64,000 nucleotides of DNA from the NCBI GenBank assembly GCA_024138015.1, contig JAMXBB010000010.1:11035254-11099253 (forward strand), given 5' to 3'. Source of the stretch: Lumnitzera littorea. Lineage: Eukaryota; Streptophyta; Magnoliopsida; Myrtales; Combretaceae. Below are positions 1 through 12,182 of this stretch, one piece after another; position 1 is the first letter of the stretch; each line of letters starts with the position of its first letter. Under the pieces are notes generated by a model that searched no databases, had not been told where the DNA came from, and worked only from the letters and a program-made list of their open reading frames with translations. The position numbers were made by a program, and so were the translations under genes.

Positions 1-868
1 CTTCTAGAATCTAGGTAATTGTTGAAATGCATTGTTCTCATTTCTCCATGAAAAATTTGGATGATTATGCCACCCAAGATTGTATGTATTCGAATATAGT
101 CCTTGATTGTCCCGTTAAAAATTGTTGATAAAATTTACTTGTTCTCCACTGGTTGGAGCTGAGTGATTCTCAGTTAAGCAGTTAAGAGTCAAATGTGATC
201 CTGAACATAACTCACAAAAAACAATAGGATTAGCATTAAAAGACTATGTTGAGGTAAGTTTACTTTCCTGAATAATAAGAGTTGCAATCTTTGCTGTTAA
301 TTGAGATACAGTGTTATTGTCATTGGCTGCTGCCACTCCTAACTTGCTTCTCTCATTTTACTAGTTATGTGCATTGGAGGCCATCTCTTCTATTAGTACA
401 CTTGCTTCATTATAGGTCTTACTCATCAGAGCACCTCTAGCTACAGCGTTAACTAAAGAACTCAGTGTCTCATTTAGACTAAGGTAAAAGATCTCAATTG
501 GGAGATTATTTGGCAAGCCATGATATAGGCATTTTCTGTTCGCCTCCTTGAACCTCTCCCATGCCTCATAAAGTGACTCACCACTAAACTTGGTGAAGTT
601 GGTGATGTTGCTCCTTGGTTTTGTAGTCTTAACTAGTGGGAAAAATCTCCTTAAGAACTTTGATGAAAGATTAGCCTAGGTGGTGATAGGCTCTTGTAGC
701 AGTGAATGAAACCAAGCTCTGGCTTTATCCCTTAGCGAAAAGGGAAAGAGCTATAATCTGATAACTTCGTCGGTTACGTTGTTCATCTTAATTGTATTGC
801 AGTATTGGAGGAATCTTATAATATGCTCATTAGGACTTTCATTAGGGTATCCTCTAATTCCTAAAATG
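1..868 (-). pseudogene. Athila-type Ty3/gypsy gag, decayed, cut by window edge
   Basis: Read on the minus strand, this is the capsid-nucleocapsid part of an Athila-lineage Gag, which would assemble the retrotransposon particle and bind its RNA. Seen: a motif NESPNEHIIRFLQYC followed by LFPFSLRDKA, then a conserved block reading SGESLYEAWERFKEANRKC near 530-590, and a zinc knuckle C-x2-C-x3-H-x4-C at 178-216 (CELCSGSHLTLNC). After it come asparagine-rich residues with the WHNHPNFSWRN motif typical of this family. Several in-frame stops interrupt it, including a TAG just before LFPFSLRDKA, so it is dead. Protease and pol would lie left of the window. The lineage call rests on remembered family motifs; no LTR of this element was identified. 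Confidence 0.85.
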
Positions 869-3707
869 TTCAAATGAAAATAATTAAGTACTATTTCTTA
901 ATAATTTCTATAAAATCAATAATAATTATATCTAATTTGTACATTTAAAACATGAAAAATATGCCTTTATCACACCCCAAGGTAAAACAAGCATTAGGGT
1001 AACAAAAAGTAGTAAAATACATGTACTCTGAAGGGTAATGATATAAAGGAACAAAAAGAATGATTCTAGCAAAACATGCTGGTGGTAAGAGTGCTAGATC
1101 ATGTATCAGCCAAATAATGAATATGTCCCTCATAGAAAGGGCAAGTATAAAAGGTGGCTCCATCAGGCGAAATCGATAATAGAGAGAAGGTCGAAAAGTA
1201 AGCTAGTTAGCTTACAAATAGGTTGAAGATCATCATGGTAAGGATTTCCAAGTTGTTTGAAATTGGAAGGGTCATCAAACTCTTCTTAGTTGAACTATTT
1301 GAAGGATCCCCAACTCGAGTGAGGCTATAATGGCTTAGCATTTTAATATAATTCATAGCTTCAGGTGAACTTTATCTTGTCCTGGGTTGGTTATCCACAA
1401 ATGATTTTTCATACAAAGTTTTAAAGGCCTTGGAGTCTGGCTTAGATAAGAGGTCTAGCATCATGGTTAATTAACGACCGCGTTTTAATGAAAGTTTTTC
1501 TTAAAAAAAAATGATTTCTATGCTTCTTTTTTAAAATTTTTAATTTTATTAAATTATTTAAAAATGTATATATTTAATAATATTACTTTATTAGGTTAAT
1601 CATTATGGACCAATTAAAAGCTAATATATATCGTCAATTAAAATTAATGGATAATGATAAAACATTAGCCATGACCTCAACAAAAAATAAAACATGAGCC
1701 ATTTATTTACAAAAATTCCAAGCATGTAGGTCATATTTTTATTATTTTTCCATTATTTTTTGCTAATATACGTAGCCCCATTGCGACCGTAAGATTACAT
1801 AGAAGTGCTTTTATGCAACATCTAACTATCGGGATTACTTAACACTAGAGGGTCAAACAAAAAGATGGCATTTTGGTAATTTTGACCAATCTAAAAATAT
1901 TATTGTTATAACTTGTTTGAACAATATGCAAAATAATAGTCATGTCAACATAAAGTTTGTCAAGATCTAACATTATAATCATTATAAGTTAGAAAAAAGA
2001 TAGTGTTTTAAGTCATCAAGGAGAATAACTGCATGAGCAATATAGGAGATTGGATTTTGATATGTGATTAGGTGACATTAGTAATAAGGGCACATAGTTG
2101 GGGTAATAGTGCTAGGTGGATATACTTTGAATCCTTATTTATTAAGGTTGAATATATAGAGTAGCCAATCATTGGGACCCTTACATAGTTTACTTAAGTA
2201 AACTTTTATAACTTAGTTATGCTTAGAAGCCTCAATTTGTTTAGTGACTTGATTATTTAAACTTACACTTACTTTGCTTAGTTATGTAAGTGTTTGGTTA
2301 CTTGGTCTCTAGGTTAGTCACATATGACCATCCCTACGGCTTGTTTGAGTCTGTAAGTGTGGCTCACATTGAGGAAGACACCACATGCTGTGTTAGGTCC
2401 CTTTAATGTATATATACTATATACATGTATATTATACTATAATGTCACATTGCTTGATATTGTTTGGTTAATGCTTAGTTGCTTGACTCATGACATGCAA
2501 AAGACCTAAAGGTTTGCATTTTTTAAGCTTGGTTTTGTTTAGATAAAATGCATGATTTCAAAGCCTAGTTTTTAATATTTCAAAATGCATGGTTATTACT
2601 TAACTCTTAATCTCATTTGCACAATTTAAGATCGTTATGAATTGTTTGTGCAATTTAATCTTTGATCTAGTTGCTTAGTTTAAGATTCTTTCCATAAGCA
2701 ATTTGCATAATAGGATATTGGCATCGGTATACTTTACATACATTAACATAGTATTTTATACCTAGGCTATGAGATAGGCTTAGTTATCCATAAAAAAATA
2801 AGATACGTATGTGTGGTATCCATAATGTTGCTACAACTTCAATATATTAGTACAAAGGATCCATCAAATCTCGTTTTGGTGATTGCTTTTGCTTACTTAG
2901 ATATTCTTGCAAGTTCTTTATATTTAGGATCATTTAAGCATGTGATAAATTTAGGTATAATGTTGGTGCGACACATAAAGGGATTCTAAGAGCTTCTTTA
3001 TCATGCTTGTCTTATCAACTTCCGCATCAATAGCCTTATACACACCCCATTCTTATATCTGTTCTGCCTGGGTTGTAATTTTCCACTTATAAGTGAACAA
3101 GGACATCTTAGGCTTATGGCAAGGCCCTTCTATAGCTATTAATGGTAGATTTCTGAACTAAGGGCCTAGGCTTAACATAGTTAAGGCCTAATCCAGGCCA
3201 AGGCATCCTGTACATGTTTTTCCTTACTATTAGCCTATTCGTTGTTTGATAAGACGATTAATCACCATCATAAGAGATTAAGCACAACCCAAGTTGTATA
3301 GTACCTGCTATGTAATAAATGCATAAGACTGTACAATACCCCTAAAACAATGAATGTAAAGGGATAGGTGCAAAGTCCAAGGCGGTTGCCATAACCTGCC
3401 ACTACCAAAAAGTTCCATCCACTTTGAGTCCTAGAAAGCAACCTAAAACAAGATGTCCAAGATTATAAGCTACCCTTTAATCTGTCGAGTGCCCTAACTT
3501 ATAAATGGTCTAGCTTCTCCCTTTTGTACAGTAATTTTACATAACCTAATACACATACCCTTTATCTTAGGCCTCTACTCTTTCATTAGGGACTAATTTA
3601 AGCATTGAAATAGCATTGTTGGAATAAGCTTTGAAGCACACTTTAATGTTATGCTGCTTGTATAGGTTAGTTCGGGCTTTTTTAAGGCTCATTTGCTTCT
3701 CATAAGG
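869..3707. other. AT-rich spacer, no gene recognised
   Basis: No reading frame here resembles a known family. It may contain the 5' leader of the Athila element on its left. There is an alternating TA-rich, partly palindromic patch around 2405-2445 and otherwise unique-looking sequence. The 72-codon minus-strand frame at 945-1163 has no recognisable motif and I do not call it a gene. Confidence 0.5.
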
Positions 3708-3712
3708 CTATT

Positions 3713-5818
3713 TGTGATGCCTTTGGACCCTAATTGAGCATTACAACTCACTGCATATTCCTACTAATCGAAGATATATTAAGGCTTCCAAATCCACAAT
3801 CATTTAATCTAAACACAAACAATTACTATGTATACACAAAAATTCTCAAAGGGGTAGGAAACATCAAATCAACATAAAGCAAAAGAGAAAACCAACATAG
3901 TAATCATATTGTTCATTGACCCGACAACCATAGGTACATAAGGATAAATTTCAGAGTATCTAATCTTCTCAAAATAACACATAGCCACATAACATAACGA
4001 AAGGAATCTATCTCCTCAATAATAACAAATATCTCCTAATCACAGCATATCTCCATCAATACATAAATCATCTCCACTTTAATCATCATAAAAGTATAAA
4101 ATACTCAATACCCCCCTCCTCTTGAATATCATCAACAAAAGGCTCCTAATAGATAAGATACTCATCGGTCCCTCTGCCTAAAATGAAATAAAGAAAGAGT
4201 CAAAGCTCAATACGGATGCATAAACATACACGAATACCAAGCCAATTCATACACATGCAAATAACGTAAGTTACATCAAGGATTAAGAAAGCAATAGATT
4301 ATTATCTTTAATTTAGGTCAACAACCAATAAAGGGATACTCATAACCCCACCACACTATGATTTTAGTCTACATACATAAGTAGATATAAATATATATTT
4401 TCCTTTAAGTCCTTTATGTTTGAGCCCAAAGTTTAGAAACCACAAATCTTAGAATTTTAGCTATGTCGTCTTATATGCAAGTCTACTAAGAAATCATCGC
4501 ATATGATCAGTAGTTGCTTCTCTAGGAATCTACACTATAGGCCCTTAGAGCAAGTGGGTTAAGCAAAATCGGCAACCAATTAATTTAGGTCAAATATAAA
4601 TTAGTTTGATTCACTTATTAAGTCTTAACAAGCACAAGCAATAAGCAAACACTACGTACCTGAGTCACAAAGCAATTCACAACCAACAACTTGCTCAAAA
4701 GTGAGAGAATCTAAATAATTGACCCCAAAACAAAATGCTTAATTTAGTCCCTACGCCATATTAATCATTTATCTCTAACTTATAGCTTTTTAAGTAAGGA
4801 CAAATACTTTTTGCTCTTAAGCCAAGTAAAGGAATTGCTTATAATCACTTCTTGAACTCTAGCTCTTAGATTAAAGATCGAGTTTCTTGGAAGTGAGGAG
4901 ACTAGATAAGGAGATGGTTAAGCTAAGAAGAGTCAAGGAGAAGCTTAGAAAAGGAAAAGGGTCTTAAACAAGACATGGCATCCAAATGCTACAGAATATG
5001 GTATCTGGATGTTAAGCTTCTGCTACTTACAATGGCTTAGCATCTAAATGTTATCTGGCAAGGGGTCTAAAGGGCTTTTCTTCTGCAAAACTACAGATTA
5101 GACCCCCATCAAAACCAAAACCCAAACACTTAAATCCTTGCCTAAAATCCTTACAATTCCAAATCTTAATTTGAGGCGCATTAACTAAGGATTCATAACC
5201 TTAAAGTTCTACTAAAACTCCAAATTTTAGCTTTGAATCGCAGATTCCTAATCCAACAACCCAAACTATGAATGAAGGCTCAAGGAACTTACTTGAAATA
5301 TTCCAAACACGTGGTGAAATCTAAGAATGAAGCTATACACCATCTACAATATATATAACACTTGATTTCATATTGAATCCTTAATAAAATCCTAAGTTTA
5401 ACTTCCCAAATCACTAAACCAAAAGAAAATCAAGCTTAACTTAGAGAACTTCCATTAAACTCACCTTATGCACTCAAATGAGATGCCACTTGAAGCTACT
5501 CAATAATCTTAGCTTAAAACACTTAGGAACCACTTGAAATCCACAGGAACAAGAGGTTTTAGAGCACTAGAAAGCTTAAAACAAATTTATCTAAGCATAA
5601 GCTTCAAGGTTCTTCCCTTAATCAGCTTGGCTTTCCTCCTGTGATAAGGTTTAGGAGGGAGTCTTTAGTTTGCTAACATAAGAGGAGAGGTTTAGTACTT
5701 ATTTGGTATAAATTAGGGCTTTAGTAAAAGTAGGCTTATTAAAAAGAATAGGGTTTTAGGAGGTTTAAATCGCCTAAAATGCCTTTGTTTTTCAAAAACA
5801 TTTTATTGACATATTACA
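3713..5818 (-). mobile_element. Solo LTR, about 2.1 kb, family S copy 1
   Basis: The element opens TGTGATGCC and closes ATTACA, giving the TG..CA ends of an LTR. It is flanked by CTATT (3708-3712) and CTATC (5819-5823), a 5-bp target-site duplication with one mismatch. No internal retroelement region adjoins either end, so it is a solo LTR left by LTR-LTR recombination. It aligns by eye with the copy at 8990-11070, for example ATTATCTTTAATTTA at about 4300 against ATTATCTTTGATTTA at about 9500. Minus orientation is inferred only from TATA-like sequence on that strand near 5700. Length and end style suit a Ty3/gypsy Tekay/Del-like LTR, but the lineage is unproven. Confidence 0.75.
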
Positions 5819-5823
5819 CTATC

Positions 5824-6676
5824 CAAAATCTACCAACCTTTACCGGCAAGATCCAAGATCAACAATATCTTACTATCCATGTCCCTTTGAAACGTGTTTG
5901 ATGGTAACATCTACTTTACTATTATCTTCCATGTATTTGTAAACCCAATAGCCTTTTAAAGTCTTTTCGTGGTGTGAACTTCTAACTCCGTCACCCTAGA
6001 TTGCTTACTCAATTATTCTGTTGCTTCTCTTAAAAATCATTGGTTTCTTCTAATGGTTGAACAATAAGTCACTAGCAAGTCTTGGTTGTGGAATTCTCAA
6101 AAGTTATTTTAAATGAAGCTCAAAAGTTACTTGTGACATTCTCGATATAAGACACTTTTTCCTATCAAATAAAATTGTCTAATTGTCTCAAATTATTGCA
6201 AAATGAACCAACGAGATCATATGATTATAGGTCTCTCATTCAAGTATACTGAACTAAAATTTGATCATAAAGATGAAACCTTACATATAGGAGATGGTTA
6301 AATAATAGTTGGCCTTGGGATATCTTGAAGAAATGGATGTGGTTACACAATGTAAGGAATTTTCTCGATATTCGAATGAAATGAGAAGAGGAGATGTTAA
6401 ATAAGAGTAAGTGGATTAAAAAATATTGGTTAAAGTGATCCAAAAATTAGCAAGTGACTTTCACATGTTAATGGAACAAAATGTTTTGAATATTATTTTT
6501 AAAATTATTACATATTTTATTATTAACTTATCAATGTATAGAGACAAAAAGGAATTATATCAATTGATTAATTCCAATTTTCTTTATAGTGTTTTTTCTC
6601 TAGAGCAAATTACTATGCCCATACACCCATGGTCCATGGAATTTTTTTTTTTTTAATTTTTTTGAGTCTACTACTG
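5824..6676. other. Spacer, no gene recognised
   Basis: Only short unmatched frames (67 codons minus, 76 codons plus, overlapping near 6430). A poly-T tract lies at about 6642-6663, immediately left of the palindromic element. I see no motif that supports a gene. Confidence 0.45.
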
Positions 6677-6686
6677 TACTATTAAA
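6677..6686 (+). repeat. Target-site duplication, left copy
   Basis: TACTATTAAA, repeated exactly at 8211-8220 on the other side of the foldback element. A 9-10 bp duplication is characteristic of Mutator-like transposition. Confidence 0.85.
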
Positions 6687-8210
6687 AGGTTAATGTTGCA
6701 TTTGGTATATGAACTTTGCTGAAATATACAATTTACTACTTAAATTTTAAAAAGATCAATTTAATACCTAATTAAAGTTTTTGTGATTATTTATACTACC
6801 TGACTAAATTCCATTAGCTTCCGTTTACCGATATAGCATGAGTTGATACGTAGCAATAGGTTAAACTAACACATAGTATCTTTTTTTCCTTATTAATTTA
6901 CATTTGATGATGTAGCACTAGCTTAAAAATGGTAGTAGCTCCAATTGCCTTGTGTCTGCCATGTGACACTTCTTTTCTTATTATTTTACATTTACTAACT
7001 TAGCATTGATTGATTCATGGCAACATATCCAACTGTGATACTTGTTGCCACTTGGCACCACGTGTCAACTAATATCATGTGGCACAAATTTTTTTTTAAG
7101 AGAAAGAAATGATTTTTTTATCCTAACCAAACACAATAAATATCCAAGTATAACATAGACAACACTAAGCTCATAAGCACTATTCTTCACATAATGATTT
7201 AAGACAATATATAAATATACAAGGCTTTTTTAATGAAATATTTCATGTGGGACTTGTGAAAGAGAGAATGGGGTTTTGAAGTATAACTTGCAATCTTTTG
7301 TTAAAGAAATAGTTAATTTTGACTCAATTTTTTTTACTTGATTCAACTTTCGATTTAAAAGAAAATGATTGATTTTTAATATGTTCCATGATTACTTTTG
7401 AATAATATAAAAATTTTTAGAAAAATACTTTTAAAACATGCTAGAAATTCATGTCAAAGCAGGCCCTTCAACTATAAAATACATTTGAGGAGCCCATTTT
7501 GATGTGAATTTCGAGCACATTTTAGAATTTTTTGTTTTGGTTAAATCTTTATATGATTTAAAAGTTATCATGAAGTAAATTAAAAATTGAGCATTCTCTT
7601 CTAAATTGAAAGTTAAATTAAGTGAAAAAAAAAATGAGTCAAAATTAACTCTTTCTCTAGGAAAAAACCGCAATTTACACTTCAAAACTCCCTTTCTTCT
7701 TTTACAATTCCCACATGGAATGTTTCACAAAAAAAGCCTTATATATATATATGTTGTCTTAAGTAATTGTGTGAAGAATAATGCTTATAAGCTTGGTGTA
7801 GTGTATGTCATGCTTCAATCTTTGTGGTGTTTGGTTGGAATAAAAAATATATATTTTTTTCCCTTAAAAAAACGATGCCATGTGGTGATACATAGCAGTT
7901 GGATCTCTTGCCATGTGTCAACTAATACGACATCAGCGAATGTAATATAATAAGAAAAAAGGTGCCACCTGTCAACTCATGCCGTATCATCAAATGTAAA
8001 TTGATATGGAATAAAAGATACCACGTGTCATTTTAATCCATTGCCATGTATAAACTCATGCCACATCAGTAAATGAAAGCTAATATAATTTAGTTAGGTA
8101 GTATAAATAACCACAAAAACTTCAATTAGGTATTAAATCAATCTTTTCAACCTTCGGGTAGTAAATTGTATATTTTAGCAATGTTTAAATACCAAATGTG
8201 ACATTCGCAC
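6687..8210. mobile_element. Long-TIR foldback element, Mutator-like, non-autonomous
   Basis: The left half and the reverse complement of the right half match over nearly their whole length, so the 1.5-kb element is one imperfect palindrome with its centre near 7450. The outermost 19 bases of each end align without a gap, and matching continues through landmarks such as AAATATACAATTTACTAC and TTAATTTTGACTCA. Each arm carries about three degenerate direct repeats of roughly 90-110 bp built on ATTTAC-TGATGTGGCATGAGTTGA. It is flanked by an exact 10-bp duplication. No transposase is encoded; the frames of 78 and 114 codons inside are overlapping palindrome artefacts. Long TIRs with 9-10 bp duplications point to a Mutator-like element mobilised in trans. 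Confidence 0.85.
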
Positions 8211-8220
8211 TACTATTAAA
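8211..8220 (+). repeat. Target-site duplication, right copy
   Basis: TACTATTAAA, identical to 6677-6686. Confidence 0.85.
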
Positions 8221-8984
8221 TCTATTAGTGGGGAAGAATTTGACCTAATCTATGCTATTAGAAAACTAGTATTCATAACATCAAGCTATAAAAGTCTTCA
8301 TTATCAACAACGTTAAAGATAGTACATTGTTTTCATGTCTAAACATTACACATGGTCTAATGTCAATAAAGCATACAATCTAATCATCCTTGACATAACG
8401 ATCATATCTTATGCATTATTTACTTCTCTTAGGGCATTATTCTATTACGATCAATTATTTTTTATTGTTAACTATTACTATAATCGTAAAAGATTTTAAA
8501 CATTGGTTAAATGTTTCAAATTTGGTTTTATGATGAGAATATATTTTCATATCAAATGTTAACCCAATTTGTATGCCCAGCTTTACATCAAAAGCAATGA
8601 CCACTCTCAACCTAAGCGAATGAGTATGATCTTTTAAAGCCTTAAAGCTTAATTTGTTTGTTGAAAATTGGTTGATCTTATGATTATGATGATTAAGGAA
8701 TAGGCTTATAATTGAGTAGATGTTTACAGGCATATTTTCGGAATTGTGATGTGAATGAGAAAAGGCTTCTGGTAAAAAGAGATATGTTATGTGAATTACC
8801 TAGAGGTGGGCACCGATAAATACAATTTTAAATTGTAAAAGTATTTATAATTACCCGTGGTAGTTTTCTTAACATGGAATATTTACATGCTTTTGTTTAC
8901 TATAAATATTTACATAGGGCAATATCCATGGGAAAGCTGGAATACCCATCAATATTTGAACCTCCCATTTCCTTTTAGCTCACT
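8221..8984. other. Spacer with a short dispersed repeat
   Basis: No gene recognised; a 92-codon minus-strand frame at 8455-8733 has no family motif. Bases 8821-8877 match 11893-11949 over about 57 bp (shared core AAAAGTATTTATAATTAC), so a short repeat lies on both sides of the solo LTR and hAT element. Confidence 0.45.
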
Positions 8985-8989
8985 ATTCT

Positions 8990-11070
8990 TGTAATGCCTC
9001 AAAACTTGAAACGCTACAGGTAGCCACTTGTTTGTAGTCTTTACTGACATGTCAAGTGTTAATCTTTAACTAAAATCTCTAAATAATTACATTTTAATCC
9101 CCAAATGAGTTTGAAAAATTTAATTCTCCAAATAATTGAAGTAATCTTCAAATAATTATTTAAATAAAATCTAAGACTTTAAATAAACCAACATAACTAT
9201 GAAATTAACTTTACAAATTTTCTAAACAAATAATTACAAATCATTTAATGAACTCTAATCGTCCTAGTTTAATTCACAATAAAAATTTCATTTGCTACTC
9301 TACATCCTAGAATTCTTGTTTATCGTATCTGATTAATAACTTTGTAAGTTCTAAACAAGCACCTGCATTTGAAAAATTACACGAAGTTAGTCAAAACCTA
9401 GAATGGAATACAACAAATACATGCACATGAATAAAATATCACAAATCACATGCATTACAAGAATCCACCATGTACCATACATCATACAATAGGTTATTAT
9501 CTTTGATTTAACTATCAAATAACATAGGAGTACTCACAACTTCAACACACTTATATATAATTTACTGTATAGTATAGGTGTTGGGTCATCCCTAACACCC
9601 TAAGAACTACAACTCCAAGTCATGCCTAAATCTACTAGATCATTTCCAAGAGAAACGTTACTCGAGATAGCATCTCGAGTATTAAGCAAGGATCATAGGG
9701 ATACTACCCTAAGATCACCAATCTTCTTGGTCCCTTAGGCCCAGCTAAATATACGCAACATAAAACAATTTAATGTCATATAATTTACTAAATTTGGTTA
9801 ATTTCTCTAGCTTAGCAAACACAATCAACAAACAAGTATCCCGTACTTGGTTCTCTTAACTCGTTAGAAACTGGTTCAACAACCTCTCTAAAACCTATCA
9901 TGACATAAACACCAAGTCTCAATTCATAACCTATACTTATATTAGAACAACACTAACTCAGTCCCAAACTCGCTATTAACACCATCTCCTATTCCTAATG
10001 GATCGCTCGGATTTGGAAATGGTCACCTCATAACCTATTCACATGAAAATAAAACACTTTTACTTAATATATAGACTTATCTAACATTGCTCTTAAACTT
10101 AATCACTCAATCTTTACACACTTGTAACTTATATCGCTTAAAGAACCTAGGATTACTACAATGATAGATCGGTTTGTAAAGCATTTTGGGTGAAGATTTA
10201 TGTTTAGAAAAACTTTAGAAAGGATTAGGAATGGAAAAACACGGCCAGAAACCACCAACAAACAAGGGGAAACGTCATTGTACGTATCAAGGGACTTGGT
10301 GTTCGAATGCTACTTCACGTGGCATCTAGACTATAAGGATCCAGGAGTGTTTGCTCCTTGGCATCTAGAAGCTAGTAAGGTAGCATCCAAACACTAACTA
10401 CAAGTTGCAATGACATTTCACCCCCACACCCTTCAACTTCTTTTTGCAAAACTCAAAAATCATCACTCCCTGAATGTTTTTCCATCATCAACACAACCCT
10501 CTACCTATCCAAACACCCTCTAAACATCATATCACATCCAAATCTCATATCAAACTCTCACATTCATATCAATATTTTTATAAAACAAAGCATATAAGGT
10601 ATAAGCAATGAATCTTATCTTTATGGATTCAAATTTGCACTTCCACCACCAACATCTTGCAAAGGAATCCTTGAAACACCATGCTAAATTCGTTTTACTC
10701 ACTGCCTTATGGAGAAAAACGAATTTTCAATTAGTATGTGATTGAAAACTTTAATAAAAATGATCTCAAATCTTACGTTAATCCTGTTCTACTTCGATAT
10801 TGTTGAAATGTGTTGATTTTCTTCTCTTGATTCAAGGCTTATGCGAAAACCCTTATCCATAAGAGCAACACATGAGATGCAAATGTGAAAAAGGGTTTCT
10901 ATAGACAATAAGCGAGTTTTTATACCTAAGGTTTTAGAAATTTTACCGTGCCTAAACTGCTCTCGCTTTAATATAAAAATATCAATGCCTACCTTCATGA
11001 AATTTAATAATCATTTTCTTACTTTCCTTCAATTATTATTCTTTATTTTTGCTTTCTGTCGGGTTTTACA
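8990..11070 (-). mobile_element. Solo LTR, about 2.1 kb, family S copy 2
   Basis: Begins TGTAATGCC and ends CGGGTTTTACA, with inverted TGTAA/TTACA tips. Exactly flanked by ATTCT at 8985-8989 and 11071-11075, which fixes both ends. It has no attached internal domain, so it is a solo LTR. It is homologous to the copy at 3713-5818. A TATA-like GGTATAAAAAC read on the minus strand near 10920 suggests the promoter faces left. The 65-codon plus frame and 69-codon minus frame inside are not genes. Confidence 0.88.
10916..10928 (-). promoter_or_regulatory. Possible LTR TATA box, family S copy 2
   Basis: GGTATAAAAACTC on the minus strand, about 145 bp inside the right end. A comparable AT-rich box sits near 5700 in copy 1. 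It is the only clue to LTR orientation. Confidence 0.35.
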
Positions 11071-11090
11071 ATTCTATAGATAGATGTAAG

Positions 11091-11708
11091 TAAGAGTGGG
11101 CGAAAAAACCAACTAAACCAAACTAATTCGCAGACCGAAAATATGGTTTTTATTATAATTTGGTTTGGAAATTTTCAAATCAAACTAAACCAAACCACTA
11201 ATTTATGGTTTGGTTCGGATGGACAAACCAAACAACTAAAGAATTTCTTTTATTATAATATAGTATTTAAAAGAATTTTTAGTCTACATGTATTAAAATA
11301 CATAGGTATTGAACTTCCATTATCATAATTTATAAGTTTATATTTATAGATTGATTTAAAATTTATACTATAGATTACTTTTATTAATAAAATAGCTATT
11401 ATTAGACATTTGGAATTTCTTGGTAGGATGAATATTGATTTAATCAACCTCTTGTGTAATATTACCACTCATTGTTATTAAATAAATCAATAGTATTCAT
11501 ATGAGATTACAAATTATATGAATACATTTTCCTAAAGTATAAATATGGTTTTATTTGTAAACCAAACCAAACCAATCAAAATTTTATTGTTTGAGAAAAT
11601 TTATAATCCAAATCACACAATTTGGTTCAATTAAAGCTATAAAAACCCAAATCGTAATTTTACGGTTTGGTTTGGTTTGGAGGGAAAACCAAACCATACC
11701 TACCCCTA
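11091..11708. mobile_element. hAT-like MITE, 618 bp
   Basis: Ends are TAAGAGTGGGC and, read inverted, TAGGGGTAGGT. An exact 8-bp duplication GATGTAAG flanks it at 11083-11090 and 11709-11716, the size typical of hAT. Both subterminal zones are packed with AAACCAAACC and its complement, a familiar feature of plant hAT MITEs. No transposase is encoded; frames of 61 and 71 codons inside overlap on opposite strands and are not genes. It landed 20 bp right of the solo LTR. Confidence 0.88.
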
Positions 11709-11716
11709 GATGTAAG

Positions 11717-12177
11717 GATTTAATTAGTTGATATGTTTGAATATCATATGACGTTCCACAAAAGCATTGAATTGTAATGTTCTTCTTGTATTGTGTTGTA
11801 CTATTCTTTTGAACTATCTTATTCTATCATTAAATGCTATCTAAGTACATGCTCCTATATATTTTGCCCATTTGGTGAGCAGGATGAATCTAATACAATT
11901 TTGACATGTAAAAGTATTTATAATTACTTGTGGTATTTTTCTTAGTATGGTTGTGTATGGTAAAGTTGTTATCGATGATTGATCATGTGTGATGTGTATA
12001 CAGTTGATATTTGAGAGGGGCATGGGAGGAGGAACAAATGAGCTCAATGTCTCGTGATGCATGTATGTGATGGTGGATTGAATAAATGATTTGATGTGTG
12101 CATGATTCATTCTTAATAATTTTGGTGTTTGATCTTCTGTGGAGTCATTTCGATAGAGTGACAGCATTTCTATGAAG
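11717..12177. other. Spacer, no gene recognised
   Basis: Contains the second copy of a 57-bp repeat (11893-11949, partner at 8821-8877). A 108-codon minus frame at 11841-12167 has no recognisable motif and no supporting homology that I know. Confidence 0.4.
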
Positions 12178-12182
12178 CTTAC

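Noticed and set aside
2405..2445. TA-rich palindromic patch as a possible regulatory site or origin
   Set aside because: Simple TA-rich sequence; no supporting context.
7449..7950. Frames of 78 and 114 codons on opposite strands
   Set aside because: Both lie in the palindromic element and overlap each other; no transposase motif.
11841..12167. 108-codon minus frame
   Set aside because: No motif, no homologue that I recall, flanked by transposons; kept as spacer.
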